The notes under the pieces were generated by a model. The model was not told the origin of the DNA, did no database searches, and saw only the letters and a list, made by a program, of their open reading frames with translations. Position numbers and translations under genes: made by a program. From Pseudacidovorax intermedius (GTDB taxonomy: Bacteria; Pseudomonadota; Gammaproteobacteria; Burkholderiales; Burkholderiaceae_C), in the NCBI RefSeq assembly GCF_003350475.1, contig NZ_QQAV01000001.1, positions 302,836 to 366,835 of the forward strand: a stretch of DNA of 64,000 bases. Direction: 5' to 3'. The first letter of the stretch is position 1; every line of letters starts with the position of its first letter. Of this stretch, positions 1-12,200 are shown piece by piece.

Positions 1-1068
1 AGACCGTCGGCCTCCAGCAGGTAGACGCCGCCGTTGCCGGCGCTCGCACTCAGTGTGGTGACCTTGGTCTCCAGCGCGTTGGTGGCGCTGCCGATGGCCG
101 TGCCGGCCTGCAAGCGCAGGCTGCCCGCCTCGATGTTGACCGTGCTGTCGCCGGCCGCGTCCGCATCCACGATGGCCGTGCCGGCCACGAGGGAGACGGT
201 GCCGCCGGTCATGATGCGGCCGATGGTGGCCGTGGTGCCCGCGTTCACGCGCACCGTGCCCGTGCCGCTGGTCAGCAGGCTGCCGGCGTTCATCGCCAGG
301 GCGCCCGCCGCGTCCACGTCCACCGTGCCGGCGCCGCCCGTGCGGAGGTCCGCCCCGGCGTCGAAGCCGATGGCGCCGCCCGCACGCAGGCTGATCGCGC
401 CACTCGTGCTCAGCACGTCGGCCTGCACCGTCACGTTGCCCGCCAGCGCCTGCACCAGCACGTTGCCGCTGCCATGGGCCGACACGCTCACGCCCGCGCC
501 GTTGGCCGTGCCATCGCCCAGCACCAGGTCGCCCGTCGTGCTCTGCAGCACCACCGCGCCGTTGCCGCCCAGCGTGCGCAGGTCCGACTGCGCCGCATCG
601 GCCACCACCGTCGTGGTGCCGTCGGCGCCCACGCGGTTGATGCTGGCCGCCACGTCGCCCACGGTCAGACCGTCGGCCTCCAGCAGGTAGACGCCGCCGT
701 TGCCGGCGCTCGCACTCAGTGTGGTGACCTTGGTCTCCAGCGCGTTGGTGGCGCTGCCGATGGCCGTGCCCGCCTGCAGGCGCAGGCTGGCCGCCTCGAT
801 GTTGACCGTGCTGTCGCCGGCCGCGTCCGCGTCCACGATGGCCGTGCCGGCCACGATGGAGACGGTGCCGCCGGTCGTGATGCGGCCGATGGTGGCCGTG
901 GTGCCCGCGTTCACGCGCACCGTGCCCGTGCCGCTGGTCAGCAGGCTGCCGGCGTTCATCGTCAGGGCACCCGCCGCGTCCACGTCCACCGTGCCGGCGC
1001 CGCCCGTGCGGAGGTCCGCCCCGGCGTCGAAGCCGATGGCGCCACCCGCACGCAGGCTGATCGCACCG
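1..1068 (-). repeat. Near-identical 666-bp-spaced duplication
   Basis: Bases 1-402 match bases 667-1068 with only scattered substitutions (for example ccggcctgcaagcgc against cccgcctgcaggcgc). After about 402/1068 the two copies diverge sharply. The spacing is 666 bases, exactly 222 codons, so the frame is kept. Other units of the array are much less alike at DNA level, which points to a recent duplication or gene conversion of this block. Confidence 0.85.
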
Positions 1069-4000
1069 CTGCCGCTCAGCACGTCGGCATTGGCCGCGGC
1101 GCTGATCGCCCCGGCGCTCTGCAGCACCACATTGCCGCTGCCGTTGGCCGACACGGCCGCACCGTCCAGCGAGCCGGGCTGGCCGTCGGTCAGCGTCAGC
1201 GTGCCGCTGCCGCCGGTGCGCAGCACGATGCTGCCGTTGCCGCCAGTGGTGCGCAGGTCCGACTGGGCCGCGTCCACGGTGGCGGCGTCCAGCGTGCCGG
1301 CCGCATTCACCTTCTGCACCGCCACCGAGACGGTGGTCACGGTCACGCCGTCGGCCTCGCTCAGGAACAGGCCGCCGCCGGCCGCCTGGGCACTGAGGTT
1401 GACGGTGGCCGTCTCCAGGTGGTTGCCCGCGGCGCCGATGCCGGTGCCGGCCGCCAGGCGCAGGCCGCCCGAGACATTGCCGGTGGTGATGTTGACGCTG
1501 CTGTCGCCGTCCGCGTCGGCATCGAGGATGCTGCCCGCGGTGGCGGTGACCGAGACGCCGCCGGTGGCCGAGGTGAGCGCGATCACGCCCACCACCACGT
1601 CCTGCGCCGCGAGCAGGCGCACCGTGCCGCCGGCCGTGATGGTGTTGCCGGCCGCCTGGACGATGCTGCCCAGGGCCGATTCCACGTCCACGCCGCCCAC
1701 CAGGCCGGTGGCGATGCCCACCGCGCCGTTGAAGCGCACGCCCGTCTGGCCCAGCACCGTGACGAAGCCGCCGGTGCTGCCGCTGGTGGTGATGGCCGCG
1801 TCGGCGATCACCCGGCCCGCCAGCGCCTCGATGCGCACATGGCCGCCCGCGCCGCTGCCGTTGCCGGCCGCCACGGCCACGCCGTCGGCGTTGCCGCCGT
1901 CGCCGAGCACGAGGTCGCCGGTGGTGCTGCGCAGCACCACGCCGGTGTTGCCGGTGGTGACGATGTCGGACTGCGCGGCATCGGCCAGGGCCGAGAGGCT
2001 GCCGTCCGCCGCCACGCGCTGCACGCTCGCCGCCACCGCGCCGACGGCCAGGCCGTCGGATTCGAGCAGGAACATGCCCGTGGCCCCGGCGCGCGCCGAG
2101 AGCGTGGCCACCGTGGTCTCCAGCGCGTTGGCGCCGGTGCCGATGCTGCCGCCCGCATCCAGCCGCAGGCCCGCGGCCTGGATGTTGACCGTGCTGTCGC
2201 CCGCGGCGTCGGCGTCGAGGATCGCGCCGCCCGCCGTCACCGCCACATTGCCGGTGGTGCCGACGCGCGCCAGGGTGGCCGCACCACCCGCCTGCAGGCG
2301 GATGTCGCCGCTGCCGGTGGCGAAGCTGCTGCCCACCGCCTGCGTCAGCGCGCCGCTGCCGGCCTGCACGTCCAGGCTGCCGGCACCGCTGCTGCGGATG
2401 TCGGCATTGGCCGTGACCGCGGTGCCGGCCCGCACGCTGATCGCGCCGCCCTGCGACACCACCGCCCCGTCGAGGGTGATGGCGCCGGTCAGGGCCTGCA
2501 GCAGCACGGAGCCGCTGCCGGCGCTCACGCCGCCGCTGCCGGCCGTGCCGGCGCGCAGCACCAGGTCGCCGGTGGCGCTGGTGAGCACGATGGCGCCGGC
2601 GCCAGTGGCGGCCAGGTCCTCCTGCGCCGCGTTCTGGGTGGCCACGGCACTGCCGTCGGCCTGCACACGCTGCACGTCCACGGTGACGGCATCCACCGCC
2701 AGGCCATCGCTTTCGGCGATGAACAGGCCGCCCGCACCGGCACTCGCGCTCAGCGTGGCGACGGTGGTCTCCAGCGCGTTGGCGCCGCTGCCGATGGCCG
2801 TGCCCGCGTCGAGGCGCAGGGCGCTGGCGCGCACGTCCACGTCGGTGTCGCCGGCCGCGTCGCCGTCGACGATGCGGCCCGACGCGCTCAGCGCCACGCG
2901 GCCGCTGCCGGCGTCCACCGACTCCAGCGTCAGGTCGCCGCCCAGCGCGCTCAGCAGGACGTTGCCGTCCACCGTCGCGATGGTGCCGCTGCCCTGCGCC
3001 TGCACCAGGTCGCGGCCGGCGGTGGCGCCGACCGTGGCGCCGCTGCCCAGCGTGGCGACGGCGGCGTTCTGCCGCAGGTCCTGCGCGGCGGCCAGCGTGA
3101 TGTGGCCGGCCGTGGCCGTGAGGGCCGCATCGATCACCAGGTCGGCCCCGGTGCCGCCGGCCTGCAGCCGCAGGTTGCCGCCGGCAGTGCCGGCCGTCTG
3201 CACGGTGAGCGTGCCCGCCGCGGTGCCCAGCACCAGCGCGCCGCCCGCCGTGAAGGCGGCCTGCGCGGCATCGGCGCGCGACGCGGTGCTGCCACCGTCG
3301 AGCCCGACGCGCACCACCGCGATCTCGCCGACCGCGCCCACGGTCAGGGCCGTGGATTCGGCGACGAAGAGGCCGGCGCCGGCCGAGGCGCTCAGCACCG
3401 CCGCTTCCGTCTCCAGCGCATTGGCGCCGCTGCCGATGGCGCCGCCCGCCGACAGGCGCAGCTGGGAGGCCTGCACATCGACGGCGCCCGCCGTGGCCTC
3501 GCTGGCGTTGTCCAGGATCGCGCCGCCGGCCACCAGGCTCACGGCGCCCCAGCCGGACTGGCCGGCCAGGCTGCCGGCCGCACGGTCGGCCGCGGTGCGC
3601 GCATCGACCAGGCCGACCGTGAGGTCGCTGGTGGTCGCTTCCACGCGGATGTTGCCGCCGCCGGTGCGCAGCACGCTGCCGTCGGCGATGGCGACGTTGC
3701 CCTGCGCCTGCAGGTCCACCGTGCCGCTGCCGCCGGTGGAAAGCACCACGCCCGCCGACAGCGCGAGGCTGCCGCCGGTGGAAAGCACACTCACACTGCC
3801 GCTGCCCGAGCCCACGTCCGCCGCGAGGGTCACGTCGCCCGCGGCCTGCAGCCGCACGGTGCCGCTGGCCGCGCTCACGCCCGCGGTGCCGGCCGTGCCG
3901 GCGCCCACGGTCAGGCTGCCCGCCTGCACCTGCAGCACGATGGCGCCCGCGCCGGTGGCCGAGAGGTCCTCCTGCGCGGTGCCGGCCACGGTGCCGGCCA

Positions 4001-6260
4001 GCCCGGTGGCGGCAACGCGGCTCGCGTCGACCGTCACGCTGCCCACCACCAGGCCGTCGGCCTCGCTGACGAACAGCCCGCCCGCACCCGCCGCGGCACT
4101 GAGCGTGCCCACCGAGGTGTCGAGCGAATTGCCACCGCTGCCAATGGCCGTGCCGGCCGTCAGGCGCAGCGCCGTGGCGCTCACGTCCAGGTCGCTGCCG
4201 CCATCCACGTCCAGGATGCTGCCGGCCGTGGCCGCGATGGCCACGCTGCCGCTGCCGGCGTCGACCAACTCCAGCCCCACGTCGCGCGCCGCGGTGAAGA
4301 CCACGTTGCCGCCCGCCGTGCGGGTCTGGCCGCTGCCGGCCGTCTGCAGCAGGTCGCGTCCGGCGACCTGCTCCACGCTGGCGCCAGTGCCGCTGCTGGC
4401 CACCGTGGCCGCCTGCAGCAGGTCGCGCCCGGCGATCAGGCTGGCCGCGCCGCCCGCACCGATGCGGGCATTGAGCGCGAGGTCGGTGCCGGCCTCCAGC
4501 CGCAGGGTGCCCGCGGCGTCGATGCCGCGGTCGTTGGCCGTGCCCTCGTCCACGGTCAGGCTGCCCGCGGCCGTGAGCACCACGCTGCCGCCGCTGACCA
4601 CATCGGAGATGCGGCCGGCGGAGGTGCCGGTGCTGACGCCGTCCACGGCCACCCGGTTCACCACGATGACGCTCATGTTGTCGACCGTGAGGTCGCTGGC
4701 GTCCGCCACGAACACGCCGCCCGTGCCGGTGGCCGCGGCGCCCATCACGGCCGCCTCGATCTCCAGCGCGTTGCTGCCGCTGCCGATGCCGTTGCCTGCG
4801 GCACTGCCCGCCAGCAGGCGCAGGTTGCGCGCATACACGTCCACCGACGGCACGGTCTCGCCCTCGTCGTCGAGGATGGAGGCGCCCGCCTGCACGCTCA
4901 CCGAGCCCCAGCCGGACTGGCCGCTCAGGCTGCCGGCCGTGCGGTCGGCGGCGCTGCGCGCATCCAGCAGGCCCAGCGTGGCCGAGCCGGTGGTGGCCAT
5001 CACCTGGATGTTGCCGCCGTCGGTCTGGGCCACGGCGCCCGCCCCCATGGTGAAGCTGGTGCCGGCCAGCACCGCGATGTGGCCGCCGCCCGTGGCCAGG
5101 GCAATGCCCGCGGCCTGGGCGATGGCGCCGCCCGCGCTCAGCGTCAGGTCGCCGCTGCCGGAGCCCACGGCCGCGCGGATCTGCAGGCTGCCCGGCGTGG
5201 CACCGGTCCAGGCATTGGCGAGCAGCACGTTGCCGCTGCCGCCGGCCGTCACGGCCGCGTCCACGATCAGGTCGCCGGCGCGGGACAGGCCGTTGGTCAC
5301 CACGATGGCGCCGCCGTCGCCGCTGCGCAGGCCCACCAGGGTGGTGCCGCTGGCGGACGAGACGCTGCTGCCGTCGGCGCCGATGCGGTTGACCGCCACG
5401 GCCGCCACGCTGCCGATCGTCAGGCCGTTCTCCTCGCCCACGAAGAGCCCGCCGCCGCCCGCACTGGCGGCCAGGGTGCTCACCGAGGTCTCGATGCGGT
5501 TGGCCGCCGTGCCGATGCTGCCGCCCGCCACCAGGCGCACCGCGCCCGCCGTCAGGTTGACCAGCTGCGGCGAGGCGCCGTCGGCATCCGCGTCCAGGAT
5601 CGAGCCCGAGGCGCCGATGGCGATCAGGCCCGCGCTGCTGCTGCCGGTGCCCACGGTGCCGATCACCGCGTCGCCGCCGGCGGCATCGATGCGGATGTTG
5701 CCGCCCGCGCTCAGCACGCGGGCCGCGGCGTCCAGCGCGATGCCGGCGTCGGCCGCCAGCTCCACGGTGGCGCTGCCGCCCAGGGCCTGCGCCTTGAAGG
5801 CGCTGCTGCCGACGATGCCGTCGGCCGACAGCAGCGAGAGGCTGCCGCCGCCGGCGGTGCTCACGTCGGCGCGCAGCTCCAGCGTGGCATCGGTGCCTTC
5901 GGCCGCCTCGCCGCTGCGCAGGCGGATGTGGCCGCTGCCGGTCTGGCGCACCGTGCCTTCGACCACCAGCCGTCCGTCGGTGGTCTGGATCACGATGGCA
6001 CCGCTGCCGGCGTTGTCGATGGCGGTCATGCCCGAGGCCACCAGGCGCAGGGCCGTGGCCTCCTGCACGTACACGCCGCCCGTGGCGCCGTTGGTGGCGC
6101 TCAGCTGGGCCACGCGGGTCTGCAGCGCGGCCGAGGCGGCGCCGATGCCGGCCGCGGCGCTCATGCGCAGCGCGGCGGTGTCGCCGTCGATGTTGGGCCC
6201 GTCGCCGCTCAGGTTGTCGCGGATCGCGCCGCCGGTGGCTGTGAGCGTCACCAGCCCGCC
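1..6260 (-). repeat. At least ten tandem units of about 210-245 residues
   Basis: A landmark of the form (V/L/M)(F/Y)(L/V).E(A/S)DGL.VG.V recurs near 12, 678, 1352, 2058, 2710, 3357, 4057, 4700, 5436 and 6063, a spacing of about 627-736 bases. Each unit also carries DADA.GDS.VNI, an Asp-rich loop, followed by LRL.AG..IGS..NALET.V.TLSA. The array runs off the left edge, so the true copy number is higher. These look like stacked beta-helix or haemagglutinin-type units. Confidence 0.8.
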
Positions 6261-9200
6261 CGCCAGGATGCGGCTGAGCGAGAGGTCGCCGCTGTCGGCC
6301 GTCAGCGTCACGGCGCCGGTGTTGCCGGCGTTGAGCGAGCCGATGGTCGTGCCGTCGGCCATGGCGATGCCGGCGCTGGCGCGCACGTCCACCAGGCCGC
6401 CGGCGGCGGCGATGTCGCCGCCCAGCGAGGCGCTGCCGCCATTGGCGCGCAGCGTCACGCTGCCGCCGGTGGTGGCGATGCGCCCGTCGTGCGTGGTGTC
6501 GTCCAGCAGCACGATGCCGCCGCTGGCCGTGAGCGACACGGCGCCGGTGGTGCTGGCGATGGCCTGGTGCACCACCAGGCTGCCGCCGTCGGCTGTCAGC
6601 GACACGCTGCCGCTGCCGGCCTGCAGCACGCCGGTGCCCAAAGCCGCCACCGTGAGCTGGCCGGCCGTGGTGGCCACGCCGATGTTGCCGCTGGCGCCCG
6701 CCTGCGTCTGGGCCACGCCCAGCACCGTGAGGTCGCCGCCGGCCGCGGTCTCGCGGATGGTGATGTCGCCCAGGGTGCCCGTGTGCGTGGCGCTGACGCT
6801 GTCGAGCTGGGTGGCGCCCAGGTTGATGCCCGAGGCCGCGGTCACCGTCAGGTGGCCGCCGATCAGCGCCTCGCCCGTGGCGCCGTCGGTGGCGGCGTCG
6901 AACTGCTGCACCGAGCCCGTGGCCGAGTACAGGACGATGTCCTGCACGCCCGCCGCGGTGCGCGCCTCCATGGTGTTGCCGATGCGGATGTTGCCGATCG
7001 CGTCGAGCTTGACCGTGCCTTCCACCAGCAGCGTCTGGTTGGCGAGGTTGGCATCCTCCACCGTGATGTTCTGGCCATAGACCTCCAGGTTGTCGCGCAG
7101 CAGCGGCTGGCCGGCCGTGGTCAGCGCCGCGATGCGCACGGTGCCGGTGCCGGTGGCATGGCCGGTGCTGCTGTCGTAGCCGCCGATCACGATGGTGCTG
7201 AAGCCGTCGGCCAGCTTGCGCACCTCCTGGTCGTTGATGTTGAGCGTGGCGTTGGTCACGCTGTTGATCGGCGAACCCACCTCGATGTTGAGGCTGGTGG
7301 TGGTGGGCCGCAGCCAGAGCTTGCCGGTGCCCACGATGGACTCGTCACCGCCCTGGAAGTCGATCTCGTCGCCCTGCAGCACGATGTCGCCACCGCCCTG
7401 CACCACTACGCCGCCCTTGAAGATCACCTGGCTCGCGCCCTGGATCACCAGCTTGCCCGAGGTGAGCACCACGTCGCTGTAGAAGGTGACCACGCCGCTG
7501 GCGGTGATCTGCAGGTCGCCGTTGACGGTGACCGGGCCGTAGAAGGTGACGTTGTTGGGCAGGTTGACCTCGCTGCCCACCGTCACGCCGCCGATGGTCA
7601 GGCCTTCGAGCGCATCGTCGCCGCCCACGGTGCCGCTGATGACGATGTTGTCGGCCGCCTCCAGGCGCAGGTAGTCGGGCGTGGCGTCCTGGTTGCCGTT
7701 GAGCATGTGCGAGGGCAGGCTGCCCAGCTGCAGGCTGCCGGTGCCGTCGGTGCCGGCGCGCAGGGTGATCGGCGCGCTGGCGGTGCCGCCGTTGATGCGC
7801 ACCGAGTCGTTGATGGTGATGTCCGAGTCCGAGGACGCGTTGGCCGAGACCGTGGTGGTGTTGCCCGAGCCGCTGATGGTCAGCGAGGCGTCGTGCGTCA
7901 GCACCAGCTCCTGGTTGATGTAGACCTCGCCGCCCAGGTTGGGGTTGAGGATGACCAGGTCGTCCTTGACCTGGATCGTGCCGCCGGACACGCCCTCGCC
8001 GCCCAGGTAGACCTTGAGCGCGGTGTCGGTGCCGCCGATGACGATCTGGCCGAAGCCGTCCTGCAGGTGCGACAGCGAGTCGTTGCTCAGCTGCATGCCG
8101 CCGCCGGTGCTGCCGGCATCGCCCAGCACCACGGTGCCGGTCGGGTCCGAGGGCTTGAAGGTGAGCGTGGCCCCGGCGCTGCGCACGTCGGCGGCGATGC
8201 TCACCTGGTCGGAGCGGATGGTGATGTCCTGCCCGCCCGCGTCCACGTCGTTGACGAACTTCTGCTCGCCCTGCAGCGCCGCCACGTCGGTCTGGCCGCC
8301 GCGCGAGCCGGCCGCCGCGGCGTCCGAGTGCACGACGATGGAGCCGGTGGCGAACACCACCACGTCCTGCCGGCTGGTGCTGGAAACGGTGAGCGACTGC
8401 GCGTCCACCACGATGGCCTGCGGGCTGAAGGTGAAGTCCTCGTAGCGCTGGCCCACCGAGCCCTTGGCCGTGATGGTGATGCCGCCGCCGGCGGCCGACA
8501 GCATGGGGCCGCCGGCGCTGCGCAGCACCGTGCCGTTGGGCACGTGCGAGGCGGCGTTGTAGTCCTCCAGGTTCGCCACGGCGATCAGGCCGGTGGCCTG
8601 GTCCATGGTGAACTTGTTGCGCGAGAGCATCCAGTCGATGTCGGCGTCGAAGCCGCTGCCGTCGCGCAGCCAGCCCAGCGCGGCGCTGTCGTTGACCACC
8701 GAGCCGGCGAGCGCGCGCACCCCGATGTTGCCGCTGCCGCCGGCCTTGACGGTGGCGCCCAGCGAGATGTCGCCGCCCTCGGCCGTGAGGGCGATGCTGC
8801 CGCCCGTGGTGTCGACCGCCTGGCCGATGTGCAGGCTGCCGCCCGCATACAGCGCCAGGTCGCCGCCGGCGCTGTGCACGCCGGTGCCGCTCGACAGCAC
8901 GTCGATGTCGCCATGGCCCGCCAGGATCGAGACGCGGCCCGCGGCCTGCTGGTCCACGCCCACCAGCTGCAGGCCGTCCACCTCCTCGATGAACACGTCG
9001 CCGTGGCCGGTGTTGACGAAGTCCAGCGCCCGCACCTGCACTTCGAGCGCATTGCCGTCCTCGCCGATGCCGCCGCTGGAGCGGATGTACAGCAGCGCGT
9101 CGGCCGCGATGACGTCGGTGCTGCCCTCGGCCACGTCCAGCACGCCGCCGGCCACGATGCGCAGCTCGCCGTCGTGGGTGGTGCGCAGCTTGCCCAGCAG

Positions 9201-12200
9201 GATGGCGCCGCCCGCATCGAGCGAGATGGCGCCGCTGCCGGCATTGACGACGGTGTCGCCTTCCATCGAGAGGCTGCCGGCGCCGGCGTCCAGCGTCACC
9301 GCGCCCGAGACGCTGGTGATGTCGCCCTGGCCGCTCATGGCCAGGCCGCCCTGGCCGCGCACCGTCACGTCGCCCGAGGCGCTGGACAGCGCCTGGTTCA
9401 GCGTCAGCACGCCGGCCGTGGTGACCAGCGAGATGCCGGCGCTGCCGGTGGTGGCGATGGCGCCGTCGACGGTCATGGCGCCGCCCGACTGCAGGTGCAC
9501 CGCCGCGTGGCTGGTGCTCAGCGCCTGGGTGACGGTCATGCCGTCCTTCTCGTAGATGTCGATGGCCGAGCCGGCGGTCACCGTCAGCGTGTCGGCCTCG
9601 ATGGTGCCGACCACCGCGCCGTTGACCAGCCGGCCCGCCGACACCGCGCCGGCCGCCGTCAGCGTCACCGCGCCGGCCGAGGCCATGCTGTCGATGGCGA
9701 TGGCGCCGGTGCGCGAGGTGATGCTCACGTCGCCCGCGGTGCCGGTGATGGCACCGATGCGCACGTCGCCATCGGCCACGATGGTGATGTTGCCGCCGGC
9801 CATCTGGATGCCGGTGATCTCCAGCGCGCCGGTCTGGATCACCGTGAGGTTGCCGTCGCCGGTCATGGTGACCTGCAGCGTGCCGACCTCGGTGGTGAGC
9901 GTCAGGTCGTGGCCGGCCGACACCGTGAGCGCACCCGCGCTGAGCGTGCCGCCCAGCGTGAGCGAGGCGCCGGCGCTGAGCGTGACCGTGCCGCCGCTGC
10001 CCACGTCGATGTCGGAGACGACCACCAGGTCGCGGCCCGCGCCGAGCGTGAGGTTGTCGCCGTCGTAGGTGGGCAGGTTGACCACCGTCAGGCTGCCGCT
10101 GACCAGCAGGCTGGCATCGCCGGCACTGCGGTCGGGGACGATCAGCACATAGTCGCCGCTCTTGGTGAGCGCCTGGGTGGCGGCGGCATCGCGCACGCTG
10201 CCCTTGAGCTCGAAGGCCGCATTGGCCTGCAGCGCCGTGAGCGTGAGGGTGCTGCCCTGCACGCTGGCAGAGACCACGCCGTCCTGCTCGATGCGCTGCT
10301 CCAGCGCGCCCAGCACCGAGGCCCAGTCGGCCGTGACGGCCTGGCCGCCCACGGTGTCGCCCACATGCACGGTGTAGCTGCGCGCGCCCACCTGCACGGT
10401 GTAGTCCACGCCCGCCTGCGGCGTGCCGCTGAACGTGAGGCGGCTGGCCTGCGTGGCGTCCTGGCCGGCCGCGGCCAGCACGCTGCCCGCGTCGATCACG
10501 CCGCCGGCCACCGCCGTCTGCGACAGGCGCTGCACCGTCACGTCGTCGACGGTGAAGGCCTGGTTGGCATCGTTGGCCGTCAGCACCAGCTGGCGCGTGG
10601 CGGCATCGAAGCCCACGTCCAGCAGCGCATGGCCGCCGTCCACCTCGCCCGCCTCGATGGCGGTGGCCAGGGCGCCCAGCACCGAGGCCCAGCTGGCGGT
10701 CACGCCGCCGCTGCCCACGGTGGCGCTGTAGCTGTGGCCGTTGACCTGCACCGTGAAGACGCTGCCCGCGGCCAGCGTGTAGCCGGCCGTCGCCGGATCG
10801 GCGAAGACCACATGGCTCTTCTGCTGCACCTGCGTGCCCGCGTCCATGTCGGTGTCGAAGGTGGCGGCAACTGCGCCCGACTGGCCCAGGGCCACCGTGC
10901 CGAAGGCGTCGTTGACCGCCTCGGCCGCAAGGCCGATCACGCTGCGCTGCGCCACGCTGGCGCCGAAGCTGGTGGAGGCGGAGGCGATGGAGGAGGTGCT
11001 GAGCACCGTCAGCACGCCGCCGGCGCCCGACTGCGGATCGGCAAAGTCGCTGCTGACCTTGTAGCCGCCCTCCTGGATCAGCGTCAGCAGCTGGGCCGTG
11101 ACGGCCTGGGCGCTGTCGCCGTCCTGCGCGGTGTAGCTGTAGGCCGTGCCGTCGAGGGTGATGGTGTAGGCCGTGCCGGCCGCGACCGTCAGGCTGCGCA
11201 GGTCGAGCACCCGGCCGTCGTAGGCCGTGGCGTCGATGGCCTCGCCGCGCTCGATCTGCGCCGCCAGCGCCGTGCGCAGCGAAGCCCAGTCGGTCACGCT
11301 GGCCACCGTGGCGGTGGCGCCGTAGCTGGCATGGGCGTCGACCGCCGCCGCCAGCCCCTGCACCACGGCCGCCAGGCCGTCGCCGCTGGCTGCGGTGTAG
11401 CTGAAGCTCTGGCCACCCACGGTCAACACGTAGCGCCAGCCCTGCTGCACCTGCAGGCTGCTCAGGTCGAAGTGGCGGCCGCCCTCGGTGGTGCCGTCCT
11501 GCAGCAGGCCCGCCTGGCCGGCCTGCACGCTCTGCATCGAGCTGCCGCCGACCTGGGTGGCCGCGAGCGTGGCGCCCGCGCTGAAGGTGATGACGGTGCC
11601 CGAGGCCTGCGCCGCGATGGTGGGGTCGGCGTCGGCCATCGCCGCCAGCTTGCCGGCGATGCTGGCGCGGGTGTCGCCGTCGACGGCGATCACGTCGAAG
11701 CGCTTGCCGTCGGCCACGGTGAGCGTGTAGTGCGCGCCCGCGACGATGCCGGACAGGCCCGCCAGGTCGACAGTGACGTCGTTGCCCGAGGCCGTGCCGC
11801 TGGCCGTGCCCAGGCGGCTGTCGGCCTGCAGCGCCAGCACGTCGAGGCTGCCGCTGCCGTTGCCCAGGCCGGTGACGTCGATGAAGGCATTGGTGCCCAG
11901 CCGCACGAGGTAGTCGTGCCCGTCCAGCGTGAGGCCGTAGAGCTTGCCGGACTGCGGCGCGGTGCCGCTGTCGAACAGCACGTTGGTGTGCTGCGCCTGG
12001 TCGAAGCCCGGTGCCACGTCGCCGGCGCCGGTGTCGAGGCTGCTGCCGTCCTTGGCCACGCCGCCGGTGACGGCATCGAGCGTGGGCAGCGTCAGCGACA
12101 CGCCGGCCAGGGTGAAGGGCGTGTTGCCCTGCTCGGCGCTGAGCACCAGCCGCAGGTTGTCCGCATCCACCGTGACGGCGATGGCCTCGCCCTGCTCGAT

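Noticed and set aside
1..6260. Tandem DNA repeats as a CRISPR array
   Set aside because: Units are 630-740 bases, in frame and protein-coding, with no short repeats and unique spacers.
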